64,000 nucleotides of DNA from Pseudomonas sp. NFIX28. GTDB lineage: Bacteria > Pseudomonadota > Gammaproteobacteria > Pseudomonadales > Pseudomonadaceae. Under the pieces are notes generated by a model. The model was not told where the DNA came from. It searched no databases and saw only the letters and a program-made list of their open reading frames with translations. This document shows, one piece after another, positions 41,127-50,406 of this stretch (position 1 is the stretch's first letter; every line of letters starts with the position of its first letter). The translations under genes and the position numbers were made by a program. The stretch covers positions 310,001 through 374,000 of the forward strand of contig NZ_FNPW01000004.1 in the NCBI RefSeq assembly GCF_900107395.1, in the 5' to 3' direction.

Positions 41127-41570
41127 TCACTGACCGAGGGTCAGGACCTTCTGCATCATGGTTTTGGCGGTGTTCATCATTTCTGCGTTGGTCTGGAACG
41201 AACGGCTGGCGGAAATCATGTCGGCCATTTCTTCCACCACGTTGACGTTGGGGTAGTAGACATATCCCTTGCCGTCGGCTGCCGGATGGTTAGGCTCGTA
41301 GCGCGCCTCGAGGTTGCTCTGGTCCTCGACCACACCCAGCACCTGGACGCCCTGGCCGGCCGCGTCCTGGTTCTGGAACAGCGACTGGCTGCCGCCGCTT
41401 TGCGCGCCCTGGAACATGGTGGCGAACACCGGGTGGCGCGCGCGGTAGGTCTGGTCGATGCTCGAAGAGACCGTCTCGGCGTTGGCGATGTTACTGGCGA
41501 CGGTGTTCAGGCGAGTGGTCTGGGCACTCATGCCACTACCGGCAATATTGAAAACACTGGCGAGGGACAT
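41127..41570 (-). CDS. flgC: Flagellar basal-body rod protein FlgC
   Basis: 147 residues. Proximal rod subunit. N-terminal FNIAGSGMSAQTTRLNTVASNIANAET and C-terminal NVVEEMADMISASRSFQTNAEMMNTAK are the rod-protein signatures. 3 bases after flgB. Confidence 0.96.
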   Translation of the reverse strand: MSLASVFNIAGSGMSAQTTRLNTVASNIANAETVSSSIDQTYRARHPVFATMFQGAQSGGSQSLFQNQDAAGQGVQVLGVVEDQSNLEARYEPNHPAADGKGYVYYPNVNVVEEMADMISASRSFQTNAEMMNTAKTMMQKVLTLGQ

Positions 41571-41573
41571 GGA

Positions 41574-41981
41574 TTACTCTCCGCGCAGGGCTGACACCAG
41601 CCCTTTGAATTTGCTGTTGAGCAGCGTGAAGCTGGCCTGGAAGTTCACCGAGTTCTCGGCGTAGTTCGACTGTTCCAGTTGGGCATCCACGGTGTTCTGG
41701 TCGATCGATGGTTGCATCGGCGTGCGGTACAGCAACGACTCGTCGCCGTTGCCCAGGCCTTCGGCCTCGATGTGCCGGCTGTTGGTCATGTTCAGGGCAA
41801 AGGTGCCGTTCTTGGCTTTCTCGTTCTGCTCGGCGAGCACGGCAGAGAAGTCCAGATCCCGAGCCTTGTAGTTCGGGGTATCGGCGTTGGCGATGTTGTT
41901 GGCCAGCACCTCGGCACGCTTGGCGCGAAAGCCAAGAGCCTGTTCATGAATGCCAAGCGCTTTATCGAAGCTGATGCTCAT
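41574..41981 (-). CDS. flgB: Flagellar basal-body rod protein FlgB
   Basis: 135 residues. Proximal rod subunit, N-terminal MSISFDKALGIHEQALGFRA then RAEVLANNIANADTPNYKARDLDF. The ATG at 41981 has AAGG upstream; a 13-residue in-frame extension is not family-like. First gene of flgBCDE, downstream of a sigma54 promoter. Confidence 0.95.
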   Translation of the reverse strand: MSISFDKALGIHEQALGFRAKRAEVLANNIANADTPNYKARDLDFSAVLAEQNEKAKNGTFALNMTNSRHIEAEGLGNGDESLLYRTPMQPSIDQNTVDAQLEQSNYAENSVNFQASFTLLNSKFKGLVSALRGE

Positions 41982-42020
41982 GTCGGAAACCTTCGACCAG
42001 ATTTTTCGTAAGCAGGACAT

Positions 42021-42036
42021 AGCAAGCTGCGTGCCA
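42021..42036 (-). promoter_or_regulatory. Sigma54 promoter of flgBCDE
   Basis: On the - strand TGGCAC-GCAGC-TTGCT, full match to the sigma54 consensus. Predicted start near 42010, about 30 bases before flgB. Expected activator: FleQ/FleR (not in window). Confidence 0.85.
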
Positions 42037-42073
42037 AGTGGTCAAAGCCCGTAAATCAAGGCTTTGCGGGGCA

Positions 42074-42152
42074 GCGGCAAGGCGGCAATGCCAGAAAAGC
42101 GGCAAGGCATTTCCGCGAAACGTCAGCAAAGCGGCAATGCGCCGCTTGCCGC
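42074..42152. repeat. GCGGCAA iterated repeat upstream of the flgB promoter
   Basis: GCGGCAA at 42074, 42082, 42099 and 42131, with an inverted TTGCCGC at 42146-42152. It lies 40-115 bases upstream of the sigma54 element, where activator sites would be expected. Confidence 0.5.
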
Positions 42153-42180
42153 CCACTCCCGCTGACGAAATCGCAGGCAC

Positions 42181-42209
42181 AAAAAAAGAGGCCCGCAGGC
42201 CTCTTTTTC
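42181..42209 (-). terminator. Rho-independent terminator of cheR
   Basis: AAAAAGAGGCCCGCAGGCCT CTTTTT; T-runs on both strands. 13 bases beyond the cheR stop on the - strand. Confidence 0.92.
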
Positions 42210-42222
42210 GACAACACCAACT

Positions 42223-43050
42223 TTACTTCGCCTGGTAGATGATCCCAGGGCTGCATTGCACCATCTGGTAGTGGTCCGGCAATCCGTTGAGCGCCTCGGA
42301 AGCCCCGAGAAACAGGTAACCACCCGGCTTCAAGGTGCTGTGGATACGCATCAGGATGTCCTTCTTCACTTCGGCGGAGAAGTAGATCAGCACGTTGCGG
42401 CAGAACACGATGTCGAACTTGCCCAGGCTGGCATAGCTGTCCAGCAGGTTGAACGAGCGAAACTCGACACGGCTCTTGATCGGCGCCTTGACCACCCAGC
42501 GCCCCGGCCCCTTGGGGTCGAAATAGCGCTGCAGGCGGTCGGCCGACAATCCGCGGCCGATCGCCAGGCTGTCGTACTCGCCGGTCTTGCAGTTGTTCAG
42601 CATGGTGCCGGACAGGTCGGTGGCAACGATCTGCACCCCCATCTTCAACTGCCCCAGGTTGGCCTTCTCGAACTCGTCGATCGACATGGACAGCGAATAA
42701 GGTTCCTGCCCCGAGGAACAGGCCGCCGACCAGATACGCAAGCGCTGGTTGGGACTGGCCTTGATCGCCTCCGGCAAGACCTTGTTCTTCAACACCTCAA
42801 ATGGATAGGTATCGCGAAACCACAGGGTTTCGTTGGTCGTCATGGCATCGACCACCATCTCCCGCAAACCGCTGCGCGGCTGGCCCTGGATGCGCTGAAC
42901 CAACTCCCCGAGGGACTTGATACCTTGCTGCTCCATCAGTTTGTTGAGACGGCTCGACACCAGATATTGCTTGTTCTCGCCCAGCAAGATCCCACAGGCT
43001 TTTTCCAGGAATACCCGGAACTGTTCGAAATCCAAATTACCCGTAGACAA
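42223..43050 (-). CDS. cheR: Chemotaxis protein methyltransferase CheR
   Basis: 275 residues. SAM-dependent methylation of chemoreceptor glutamates. N-terminal helical domain (1-80), then the Rossmann SAM domain with RIWSAACSSGQEPYSLSM and FDIVFCRNVLIYFS. The start is TTG at 43050 with AGAGG 8 bases upstream; the next ATG would delete most of the N-terminal domain. Follows cheV by 44 bases. Confidence 0.95.
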   Translation of the reverse strand: MSTGNLDFEQFRVFLEKACGILLGENKQYLVSSRLNKLMEQQGIKSLGELVQRIQGQPRSGLREMVVDAMTTNETLWFRDTYPFEVLKNKVLPEAIKASPNQRLRIWSAACSSGQEPYSLSMSIDEFEKANLGQLKMGVQIVATDLSGTMLNNCKTGEYDSLAIGRGLSADRLQRYFDPKGPGRWVVKAPIKSRVEFRSFNLLDSYASLGKFDIVFCRNVLIYFSAEVKKDILMRIHSTLKPGGYLFLGASEALNGLPDHYQMVQCSPGIIYQAK

Positions 43051-43094
43051 TGATGCCGCCTCTTAAATCGTGTGACCGCCAGGGATGGATATCC

Positions 43095-44027
43095 CTAGCT
43101 GTTATCTGCTGCTTTGATCCGGTCGACAACCCGGGATGCCAGGTCATCAGGACGAAACTTGGCAAGGAAGTCATCGGCACCGACCTTCTTCACCATCGCC
43201 TGATTGAATACACCTGACAACGAAGTATGCAGGATGATGTGCAGCTTTTGCATGCGTGGATCGTTGCGTATTTCGGCCGTGAGGGTGTAGCCGTCCATCT
43301 CCGGCATCTCGATGTCGGAGATCATCATTAGAAACTCTTCTTCAGGTTTCTTGCCCTCGTCGACCAGCTTGCGCAGGTAATCCAGCGCCTGCCGGCCGTC
43401 GTTCAAGGCCACCACTTCGACCCCCACGGTCTGCAGGCAACGCGTGACCTGCTTGCGCGCCACCGACGAGTCGTCGACCGTCAGCACCCGCAGGGAAACA
43501 GCCTTGTGCTGAGTCTCGACATCCACCACGCCCACCGAAATGGTCTCGGGCGTCGGGGCCACCTCGGCCAGCACCTTCTCCACATCGATGATTTCCACCA
43601 ACTGATTGTCAACCCGCGTCACCGCCGTCAGGTAGTGATCGCGCCCCGTCCCCTTGGGTGGCGGATGGATCTCCTCCCAGTTCATGTTGACGATGCGCTC
43701 GACCGACCGCACCAGGAACCCTTGGGTCTTGGTGTTGTACTCAGTGATGATGACAAAGGGGTTGCTCAGATCCTGCAACCCGCCCGAACCGGTGGCCATT
43801 GCCAGGTCCAGGATCGGGATGGTCGCCCCTCGAATATTCGCGACACCGCACACCACAGGATTGGATTTGGGCATCAACGTCAGTTTGGGGCATTGCAGCA
43901 CCTCCCGAACCTTGAACACGTTGATCCCATAAAGCTGCTGCCCGTCGAGACGGAACAACAACAGCTCAAGGCGATTCTGCCCTACCAATTGCGTGCGCTG
44001 GTTCACCGAATCCATTACACCAGCCAT
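43095..44027 (-). CDS. cheV: Chemotaxis coupling protein CheV
   Basis: 310 residues. N-terminal CheW-like domain (about 15-160) and C-terminal receiver (about 185-305) with VDDSSVARKQ, phospho-Asp in MMISDIEMPEMDG and the Lys in LAKFRPDD. Couples receptors to CheA and buffers phosphate. The ATG at 44027 has GGGGAG upstream. Divergent from flgA; cotranscribed with cheR. Confidence 0.95.
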   Translation of the reverse strand: MAGVMDSVNQRTQLVGQNRLELLLFRLDGQQLYGINVFKVREVLQCPKLTLMPKSNPVVCGVANIRGATIPILDLAMATGSGGLQDLSNPFVIITEYNTKTQGFLVRSVERIVNMNWEEIHPPPKGTGRDHYLTAVTRVDNQLVEIIDVEKVLAEVAPTPETISVGVVDVETQHKAVSLRVLTVDDSSVARKQVTRCLQTVGVEVVALNDGRQALDYLRKLVDEGKKPEEEFLMMISDIEMPEMDGYTLTAEIRNDPRMQKLHIILHTSLSGVFNQAMVKKVGADDFLAKFRPDDLASRVVDRIKAADNS

Positions 44028-44074
44028 GCCCAGACTCCCCAAAGCTCAAGATCCGACGCGCGCTCATTGCTAAA

Positions 44075-44090
44075 CGGCACGGCGCTTGCT
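44075..44090 (+). promoter_or_regulatory. Sigma54 promoter of flgA
   Basis: CGGCAC-GGCGC-TTGCT, GG and GC at the correct -24/-12 spacing. Predicted start at about 44101, one base before the annotated ATG. Confidence 0.72.
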
Positions 44091-44101
44091 TTTTAACTGT
44101 T

Positions 44102-44863
44102 ATGAACGCCAAAACGACATTTTCCCGACGCCTGACATCAAATTACCGCAGATTGCTGTACGGGCTGTCGGCGTTGTTTTTTTTAAACCCTGGGCATCCT
44201 GCCGTTGCTGACCCGGTAACCCTGCCTGATCTACTTATCGGCGTCACTCAGGGGTTTCTTGAATTCACCGTAGAAGACTATCTGGCAACCAGTCAAACGC
44301 CGGGGCGCTACGAGATCCAGGTCAATCAGCTCGACCCGCGCCTGCGCATGCCGCACTGCGACAAGGAATTGACAGCGACCCTGGAAAGCCCGGCACAACC
44401 GCTGGGACGCGTGACCGTCCGCGTGCGCTGCGACGGCGCTTCGCCCTGGACCGTGTTCGTGCCTGCCCAGGTCAAGCTGTTCCGCGAAGTGGTGACCACT
44501 ACCCGGCCACTCAAGCGCGCCGGCATCATCAGCCCCGAGGACGTGATGCTGCGCGAACGTGATATCGGCCAGATCAACCAGGGCTACCTGACCTCGGTGG
44601 ACCAGGCCATCGGGCAGAAACTTGTCCGACCAATGGTCGCCGACCAACTCATCACCCTGGTTCACCTGGAACAGGCAGAAGTGGTGCGCAAAGGCGATCA
44701 GGTGGTGATCTCCGCCCGCAGCGGCACACTGAACGTCAAGATGCCCGGCGAAGCCCTGTCCAATGGCGGCATGAGCGAGCAGATACGGGTCAAGAACCTC
44801 AATTCACAACGGGTCATCAAAGCGCGGATCACCGCGCCGGGACAGGTGGAAGTCGCTATGTAG
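44102..44863 (+). CDS. flgA: Flagellar P-ring assembly chaperone FlgA
   Basis: 253 residues. Periplasmic chaperone for FlgI. A basic N-terminus is followed by a hydrophobic signal core (LLYGLSALFFL) and cleavage near AVA-D, residue 36. The C-terminal SAF/ChapFlgA domain includes ARSGTLNVKMPGEALSNG and IRVKNLNSQRVIKARI. The ATG at 44102 gives an unusually long signal n-region, and the sigma54 start would make the mRNA leaderless; a TTG near codon 18 is an alternative. Heads flgA-flgM-flgN-PilZ. Confidence 0.93.
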   Translation: MNAKTTFSRRLTSNYRRLLYGLSALFFLNPGHPAVADPVTLPDLLIGVTQGFLEFTVEDYLATSQTPGRYEIQVNQLDPRLRMPHCDKELTATLESPAQPLGRVTVRVRCDGASPWTVFVPAQVKLFREVVTTTRPLKRAGIISPEDVMLRERDIGQINQGYLTSVDQAIGQKLVRPMVADQLITLVHLEQAEVVRKGDQVVISARSGTLNVKMPGEALSNGGMSEQIRVKNLNSQRVIKARITAPGQVEVAM

Positions 44864-44949
44864 ACGACTGGCGCTGTGCCTTGTTGCCCCCTAAACTGTG
44901 GCCCATGCAGGGCAACAGCGGCGCGCGTGGGCTTATCGATATTCGAGCC

Positions 44950-44976
44950 TAAAGTTTTCCGGGGTATTGCCGAAAA
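44950..44976 (+). promoter_or_regulatory. Sigma28 (FliA) promoter of flgM
   Basis: TAAAGTTT-N11-GCCGAAAA, nearly perfect match to the FliA consensus with exact 11-base spacing. Start near 44983, about 30 bases before flgM. Confidence 0.88.
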
Positions 44977-45013
44977 CAAGTCAAGCGTCCAAATACCCAG
45001 AGGTTTTTTTACC

Positions 45014-45334
45014 ATGGTCATCGATTTCAGCCGTTTAAACAGCTCTCCCTCACTCGCCGGCAGCACGCGCACCAGCGCCAGCAAGGAAACCGGCGACGCC
45101 GACAAGTCCGCGCCGCTGAACGCTCCGGCCGAACAGGCCAGCACCAGCGGGGAGTCGGTACACCTCAGCAATGAGGCTCAACAGTTGCAGAAGATCACTG
45201 ACAAGCTGCGCGACCAGCCTGCGGTCGACAACGCCCGCGTGGCCGAGTTGAAGCAAGCGATTGCCGATGGCAGCTATAAAGTCGACAGCAACCGTGTAGC
45301 CAGCAAACTGCTCAATTTCGAAGCCCAGCGCTAG
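45014..45334 (+). CDS. flgM: Anti-sigma28 factor FlgM
   Basis: 106 residues. Binds FliA until it is exported through the completed hook. Ser/Thr-rich disordered N-half, C-terminal FliA-binding region [38 protein letters not shown] upstream. Driven by its own sigma28 promoter as well as readthrough from flgA, the usual feedback arrangement. Confidence 0.95.
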   Translation: MVIDFSRLNSSPSLAGSTRTSASKETGDADKSAPLNAPAEQASTSGESVHLSNEAQQLQKITDKLRDQPAVDNARVAELKQAIADGSYKVDSNRVASKLLNFEAQR

Positions 45335-45383
45335 CCAAGAGGCCTGCGCCAGTTTTTTGGACGCTTAAAACCCAAGGCCATAC

Positions 45384-45851
45384 ATGCACGACACTAATTT
45401 GCTGCAACTGATCACTGACGACTTTGCTCCAGCTCAACAACTGCTGGAATTGTTGCGCACCGAATCCCTCGCCCTGCACGGTCGCGACATGCCGCTGCTG
45501 GAAGAGATTCTGGCGCAGAAGCAAGCGCTGATCATTTTGCTCGAGCAGCATGGCCGCAAACGCAGCGAAATCCTTGCCAGCCTGAATCTTCCTGCCAGCC
45601 GGGCCGGCCTGGAACAACTGGCCAGCCATTCTTCGATTGGCGAGCAGTTGCTGGCCCAGAGTGACGCACTGACCCAGATGCTTGCCGATTGCCAGGCGGC
45701 GAACGAACTCAACGGTCGCTCGATCCAGGTTCAACAGGCCACCACCGCCAATCAACTGAAAATCCTCACCGGTGGCGAGCCTCCAGCCCTCTATGATGCC
45801 CGTGGCTCTACCGCCAAGCTGGCCAAGCCTCGCCCGCTTAGCCAGGCTTGA
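45384..45851 (+). CDS. flgN: Flagellar export chaperone FlgN
   Basis: 155 residues, mostly helical with Leu heptads, fitting FlgN, the export chaperone of FlgK and FlgL. N-terminal LLQLITDDFAPAQQLLELLRTESLALHGRDMPLLEEILAQKQ. Basic tail. 49 bases after flgM. Confidence 0.92.
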   Translation: MHDTNLLQLITDDFAPAQQLLELLRTESLALHGRDMPLLEEILAQKQALIILLEQHGRKRSEILASLNLPASRAGLEQLASHSSIGEQLLAQSDALTQMLADCQAANELNGRSIQVQQATTANQLKILTGGEPPALYDARGSTAKLAKPRPLSQA

Positions 45852-45946
45852 CCGCAGGGATGAGCGCGCCCTATCAAGTCGCGGAACATGCTGGCAAAAT
45901 GCCAGACCCTGCGAGTAGTCGTATTTTGTCTGGAGATTGATGAACC

Positions 45947-46693
45947 GTGTTCAATGCCGTAAACGCAGAAGATGCGCCGCAGCCACCCAAGGTGCTCACC
46001 ACCCCCTTGGAAATCAGCTCCACGCTGCGCTTGCTGCAAGACAGCCATGACCCGCTGATCATCACTTTCCACGAACGCAGCCAGCGCTTTCAGAGCTATC
46101 TGGTCGAGATCGATCGTGACAGCGACATGATCGCCCTGGACGAAATGATCCCCTGCGATGGCGAACGCTTCATGCTCGCCGGCGAACCTTTTCGTGTCGA
46201 AGGCTTTCACGATGGCGTGCGCATCGCCTGGGAAAGCAATGGCATCCCGACCATCGACGACGCCAACGGCGGACGCTGCTACCGCGGCACCCTGCCCGAC
46301 GAAGTGGTCTATCACCAGCGCCGCAACGCCTTTCGCGCAGCCCTGAAGCTGGCCCAACTGGTCGACATCGAGTTGGCAGGCGAAAAACTCAAGGCGCCGA
46401 GCGCCGGCAAATTGCTGGACATCTCCGCCACCGGCTGCAAGCTGCGCTTCGATGGCGATATCTCCGGTCGCCTGCAACTGGGCCAGGTCTACGAGCGCTT
46501 TGTCGCCGCCCTGCCCTTCGGCAGCATGACCGCGCCAGTGGAACTGCGTTACCTGCATTACGAAGAGAAGATCGACACCACCTTCGCCGGCGTGCGCTTC
46601 CATAACATGAGCGGCCTGGTCCAGCGCCAGGTCGAGCGATTCGTCTATCAGTTGCAACGCGAAGCCCGGCGCTTCGACAAAGACGACCTCTGA
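45947..46693 (+). CDS. flgZ: PilZ-domain flagellar brake protein (YcgR/FlgZ type)
   Basis: 248 residues. N-terminal YcgR domain (about 20-115) and C-terminal PilZ domain with the c-di-GMP motifs RRNAFR near residue 125 and DISATG near 162. Slows motility when c-di-GMP is high in this family. GTG start with GGAG about 11 bases upstream. Last gene of the flgA-M-N unit, before a terminator. Confidence 0.93.
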   Translation: MFNAVNAEDAPQPPKVLTTPLEISSTLRLLQDSHDPLIITFHERSQRFQSYLVEIDRDSDMIALDEMIPCDGERFMLAGEPFRVEGFHDGVRIAWESNGIPTIDDANGGRCYRGTLPDEVVYHQRRNAFRAALKLAQLVDIELAGEKLKAPSAGKLLDISATGCKLRFDGDISGRLQLGQVYERFVAALPFGSMTAPVELRYLHYEEKIDTTFAGVRFHNMSGLVQRQVERFVYQLQREARRFDKDDL

Positions 46694-46707
46694 CATTCGA
46701 GCGTCGA

Positions 46708-46748
46708 TAAAAAACGGGCAGTCCCTTGCGGCGACTGCCCGTTTTTTT
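46708..46748. terminator. Bidirectional terminator between flgZ and the MFS gene
   Basis: ACGGGCAGTC (loop CCCTTGCGGC) GACTGCCCGT with A-run before and T-run after; serves both converging genes. Confidence 0.92.
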
Positions 46749-46752
46749 GTTT

Positions 46753-48135
46753 CTAGGGCCTGGCCCCACTGAATTGATCAAGCCCTGAATCATCCGGCTC
46801 CGGCCGCGACTCCTCAGCATCGACCTCATCCTCGCCAGGCGTCTCGAGCGGATGCTCGGGCTCCGGCGTGCTGGTCTGCTGCATCTGGTCCTGCACCACC
46901 TGCTCGTCGACCCGAGGGTCGAGCGCAGCCACCAATGGCGAACTGGACATGCTGTCCGGCATCGCCACGTGATGCAGCGGCGCATCATCGACCTGATGCA
47001 GGTTGGTCACGGCTTTCGGCCGTATGCGCCAAACCAGTACCACGGCGAAGAAACTGAAAAACGCATACAGCATCTGGCTGCCGAACAACTTCATCAGCAC
47101 CCCCGCCACCAACGGCCCGACACTCGCCCCCACGCCGTAGGTCACCAGCAGCATCGCGGTCAACGAGACCCGCCGATCGCCTTCGACATGGTCGTTGGAA
47201 AACGCCACCGCCAACGGATACAGGCAGAACTGCACCAGCGAACACAGGAACCCCAGGACGAACAACATCTCCAGCGGCACCTGCGGCATGATTGCCAACG
47301 GCAAGGCCACGACTGCCAGGAAGCAGGCAAAACAGCGAATCAACAAGGCCCGGTCGTAGCGGTCGGACAGCCACCCCAACGGCCACTGCACCACCAGACC
47401 AGCAAAAATGCAGCTCCCCATGAACAAGCCGACCTGCTCGGTAGTCAGGCCCTGCTGGGATGCATACAGCGGCGCCAGGCCATAGAACGAGCCGACGATC
47501 AGCCCCGACCCGAGCACCGTGCTCAGCGACTGCGGAACGCGTTTGATAAAGAAGCGCGGCTCCATGGGCGCGGGATGCAAGGGCGCCGGGTGAATTCGCC
47601 GGGTCATGGCCACCGGCACCAGGCACAAGGCAAAACACAGGGCCACCAGCATCAGCAGCTCAAGCCCGAGGGCCGGGTGCATGACCAGAATCAACTGCCC
47701 CAGGACCAGGCCCAGGTACGAGGCAATCATGTAGCCGCTGAACACCAGCCCGCGCTGCTTGGCGTCGGCCTGCTCGTTGAGCCAGCTTTCGATGACCATG
47801 TACTGGCACATCATGCCCAGGCCGACGATCATCCGCAGCACCAGCCAGGCCGGCAACCAGTCCACCAGGCCATGGCCCAGCACCGCCGCGCCGACGATCC
47901 CGGCACACGTTGCATAGGCGCGGATATGACCGACCCGGGCGATCAGGCGGTGGCCGATTTTCCCGCCCAGCACCAGGCCGAAATAGTTGGCCGCCATCAA
48001 GGCACCCACCCATAACCCGTCGACATTATCGGCGGCCAGGCGCAACGCCAGATAGGTACTGAGCAAGCCCGAGCCGATCAACATCATCAGCGAGGCGAAA
48101 TAAAGCGCTCGAAAGGATTTCCAGATTTGGCGCAT
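46753..48135 (-). CDS. MFS transporter, YcaD-like
   Basis: 460 residues, twelve predicted membrane helices, the loop motif GWLSDRYDRALLIR between helices 8 and 9, and an acidic/Pro-rich tail of about 65 residues (EPEHPLETPGEDEVDAEESRP). The tail is unusual for a transporter. Substrate unknown. Start taken at 48135; a GTG 13 codons upstream is possible. Follows the glutamine-synthetase-like gene by 69 bases, so polyamine export or uptake is a guess. Confidence 0.82.
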   Translation of the reverse strand: MRQIWKSFRALYFASLMMLIGSGLLSTYLALRLAADNVDGLWVGALMAANYFGLVLGGKIGHRLIARVGHIRAYATCAGIVGAAVLGHGLVDWLPAWLVLRMIVGLGMMCQYMVIESWLNEQADAKQRGLVFSGYMIASYLGLVLGQLILVMHPALGLELLMLVALCFALCLVPVAMTRRIHPAPLHPAPMEPRFFIKRVPQSLSTVLGSGLIVGSFYGLAPLYASQQGLTTEQVGLFMGSCIFAGLVVQWPLGWLSDRYDRALLIRCFACFLAVVALPLAIMPQVPLEMLFVLGFLCSLVQFCLYPLAVAFSNDHVEGDRRVSLTAMLLVTYGVGASVGPLVAGVLMKLFGSQMLYAFFSFFAVVLVWRIRPKAVTNLHQVDDAPLHHVAMPDSMSSSPLVAALDPRVDEQVVQDQMQQTSTPEPEHPLETPGEDEVDAEESRPEPDDSGLDQFSGARP

Positions 48136-48204
48136 CGGCGTTCCGAGCGGCTCCTTGAATGAGTGCCGGGCCACCTGAACGATAGCCCGACTGCGACGGT
48201 TCGG

Positions 48205-49548
48205 TTAAGCCTGGGCCGCTAAGACACGCCGCTCCCAGGGAGTTATTTCATCAAAGAAACTGGTCAACTCCATGGTCTTCGAAGCGACATAACCTTCGAT
48301 GAACTCATTGCCGAACAATTCCTTGGCCAACTGGCTACGCTTCAGACGCTCGAGAGCGGCATGCAAGGTACAAGGCAACGATAAACTGTCCGGCACGGCA
48401 AATTCACCCTGAATCGCCGGCGCCGGTTCCAACTCGTTCTCGATGCCGTGCAAACCTGCCGCCAGGCTCGCGGCAATCGCCAGATACGGGTTGGCATCGG
48501 CGCCTGGCAAGCGGTTCTCGACCCGTCGCGCCACCGGCGAGCTGGCCGGGATACGCAAACCTGCCGCCCGATTGTCATGGGACCAGCAGGCATTGTTCGG
48601 CGAAGCGTAAGGATGACACAGGCGCTGGTAGGAATTGACGTTCGGTGCAAACAGCGCGGTGAAGTCAGCCATGCCTGCCTGCAGCCCGCCAATGAAATGG
48701 CGGAACATCGCGGTCGGTTCGCCGGCTTCGTCGCTGAACACGTTTCGCCCCGTGGCCGACTCGACCAGGCTTTGGTGAATATGCATCGAACTGCCCGGCG
48801 TATGGGCCAGCGGCTTGGCCATGCACACCACGGTCAGGCCATGCTTGAGCGCCACTTCCTTGAGCAGGTGCTTGAACAGGAATGTCTGGTCGGCCAGCAA
48901 CAGTGGATCGCCATGCAGCAGATTGATCTCGAACTGGCTGACGCCCATTTCATGCATGAAGGTATCGCGCGGCAGGCCCAATGCCGCCATGCAGGCGTAG
49001 ACCTCACTGAAAAACGGCCGCAAGCCGTTGTTGGAACTGACGCTGAATGCCGAATGCCCGTCTTCGCGACGACCGTCCAGGCCAAGGGGCGGCTGGAAGG
49101 GTTGGGTCGGATCGGTATTGGGAGCAAACACGAAGAACTCCAGCTCGGTCGCCACCACGGGCGCCAGGCCGCGAGCGGCGTAGCGCGCAATGACCTGTTT
49201 GAGCTGGCCGCGGGTGGACAGGCGCGAGCTTTCGCCGCTCAATTCATCCGCATCGCAAATCGCCAGGGCCCGCGGTTGCGAGCTCCAGGGCAGGCGATGA
49301 ATTTGCTGTGGGTCGGCATTGAGCGCCAGGTCGCCGTCGTCACTGCCGTAGAAACGCGCGGGCGGATAGCCCCCCATGATGCATTGCAGCAGCACCCCGC
49401 GGGCCATCTGCAGACGCCGCCCTTCGAGGAAACCCTCGGCGGTCATCACTTTGCCTCGTGGCACGCCGTTCAGATCCGGAGTGACACATTCAATCTCGTC
49501 AATGCCCGTCAATCGCTGTGCGAGTGAACTGCGGCCATCGGTTGTCAT
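48205..49548 (-). CDS. Glutamine synthetase family, gamma-glutamylpolyamine synthetase-like
   Basis: 447 residues. N-terminal beta-grasp and C-terminal catalytic domain. VATELEFFVF, HEMGVSQFEINL and SMHIHQSL carry the metal/ammonia and ATP-site residues, and NRLPGADANPYLAIAASLAAG the substrate loop. The length and lack of an adenylylation loop fit PauA/PuuA enzymes that glutamylate putrescine or other amines, rather than GlnA. The exact amine cannot be told. Confidence 0.85.
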   Translation of the reverse strand: MTTDGRSSLAQRLTGIDEIECVTPDLNGVPRGKVMTAEGFLEGRRLQMARGVLLQCIMGGYPPARFYGSDDGDLALNADPQQIHRLPWSSQPRALAICDADELSGESSRLSTRGQLKQVIARYAARGLAPVVATELEFFVFAPNTDPTQPFQPPLGLDGRREDGHSAFSVSSNNGLRPFFSEVYACMAALGLPRDTFMHEMGVSQFEINLLHGDPLLLADQTFLFKHLLKEVALKHGLTVVCMAKPLAHTPGSSMHIHQSLVESATGRNVFSDEAGEPTAMFRHFIGGLQAGMADFTALFAPNVNSYQRLCHPYASPNNACWSHDNRAAGLRIPASSPVARRVENRLPGADANPYLAIAASLAAGLHGIENELEPAPAIQGEFAVPDSLSLPCTLHAALERLKRSQLAKELFGNEFIEGYVASKTMELTSFFDEITPWERRVLAAQA

Positions 49549-49713
49549 GACTCAATCCTTGTTGTTGTACGAGCCGAGAACGGCGACCCGTACAAAATAG
49601 GCTCCGGCTGTTCGGAATATCAAGCAGCCTCGAACAAAAAGCCCGCGGATTGGACACACAGTCAGAACTACGGCGAAGCGCCTGCCAGGCCGGCAAGCGC
49701 TGCAACACCGACC

Positions 49714-50406
49714 TCAAGGCAGGTAGAGACTGAACACACCGCCACCCAGGGGGCCGCCATTGCCGATCTCGGTGCGCCCACGCACACCGTTGCGCTGATG
49801 CAGCGCGGCAATGCGTCCGGCGAAGTACAGCCCCAGGCCGGTGCTGCCGCTGCTGTGATTGATGCCTTGAACGTAGTCGGCCTGGTTGTCGATCATCTGC
49901 TGCGGATAACCCTCGCCATCGTCGTTGATGGTCAGCACCGTTTGCCCGCCTTCATCGTGCACGCTGATGAGCAATGCATGGCGCGCATAACGAATGGCGT
50001 TGTTGATGCAGTTGGCCAGGACCGACGCGACCAGTTCCCGATCGAAAAACCCCAGGGGGGTCAAAGGGTCGACTTCATAGGTCGCGGCGATGCCACGGCT
50101 GACGAACACATCCTGATGGCTGGCCAATTGTGCTTCGATGAAATCATCCAGTTCGTGGTAGCCCGGCTGCACCGGCAACTGGTTGACCCCCAGTTTGTAG
50201 AGCCCCAGCAGCTGTACCAGCATACCGTTGAGGTGGGCGAATTCGAATTCCATCACCCCCTGCTCCGGCGTGCCCTGCTGCGCCTGCGGCAGTCTTGCCA
50301 GCCACTGGGCATGGGCCTGCATGAGCAGGGTCAAGGAGTTCTTCATGTCGTGCACGGTAGAGGCGATCACCGTGGAAAAGTCGAGAGCCTGTTCGTGGGT
50401 ATTCAT
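49714..50406 (-). CDS. Soluble sensor histidine kinase with an HDxKN phospho-box
   Basis: 230 residues, no membrane segment. Phospho-acceptor region STVHDMKNSLTLLM near residue 20, atypical (HD-x-KN instead of HExxTP). HATPase_c with NCINNAIRYAR, NDDGEGYP and STGLGLYFAGRIA. No sensor domain. Its ATG overlaps the stop of the TPR regulator gene (ATGA), so they form a coupled pair. Confidence 0.85.
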   Translation of the reverse strand: MNTHEQALDFSTVIASTVHDMKNSLTLLMQAHAQWLARLPQAQQGTPEQGVMEFEFAHLNGMLVQLLGLYKLGVNQLPVQPGYHELDDFIEAQLASHQDVFVSRGIAATYEVDPLTPLGFFDRELVASVLANCINNAIRYARHALLISVHDEGGQTVLTINDDGEGYPQQMIDNQADYVQGINHSSGSTGLGLYFAGRIAALHQRNGVRGRTEIGNGGPLGGGVFSLYLP

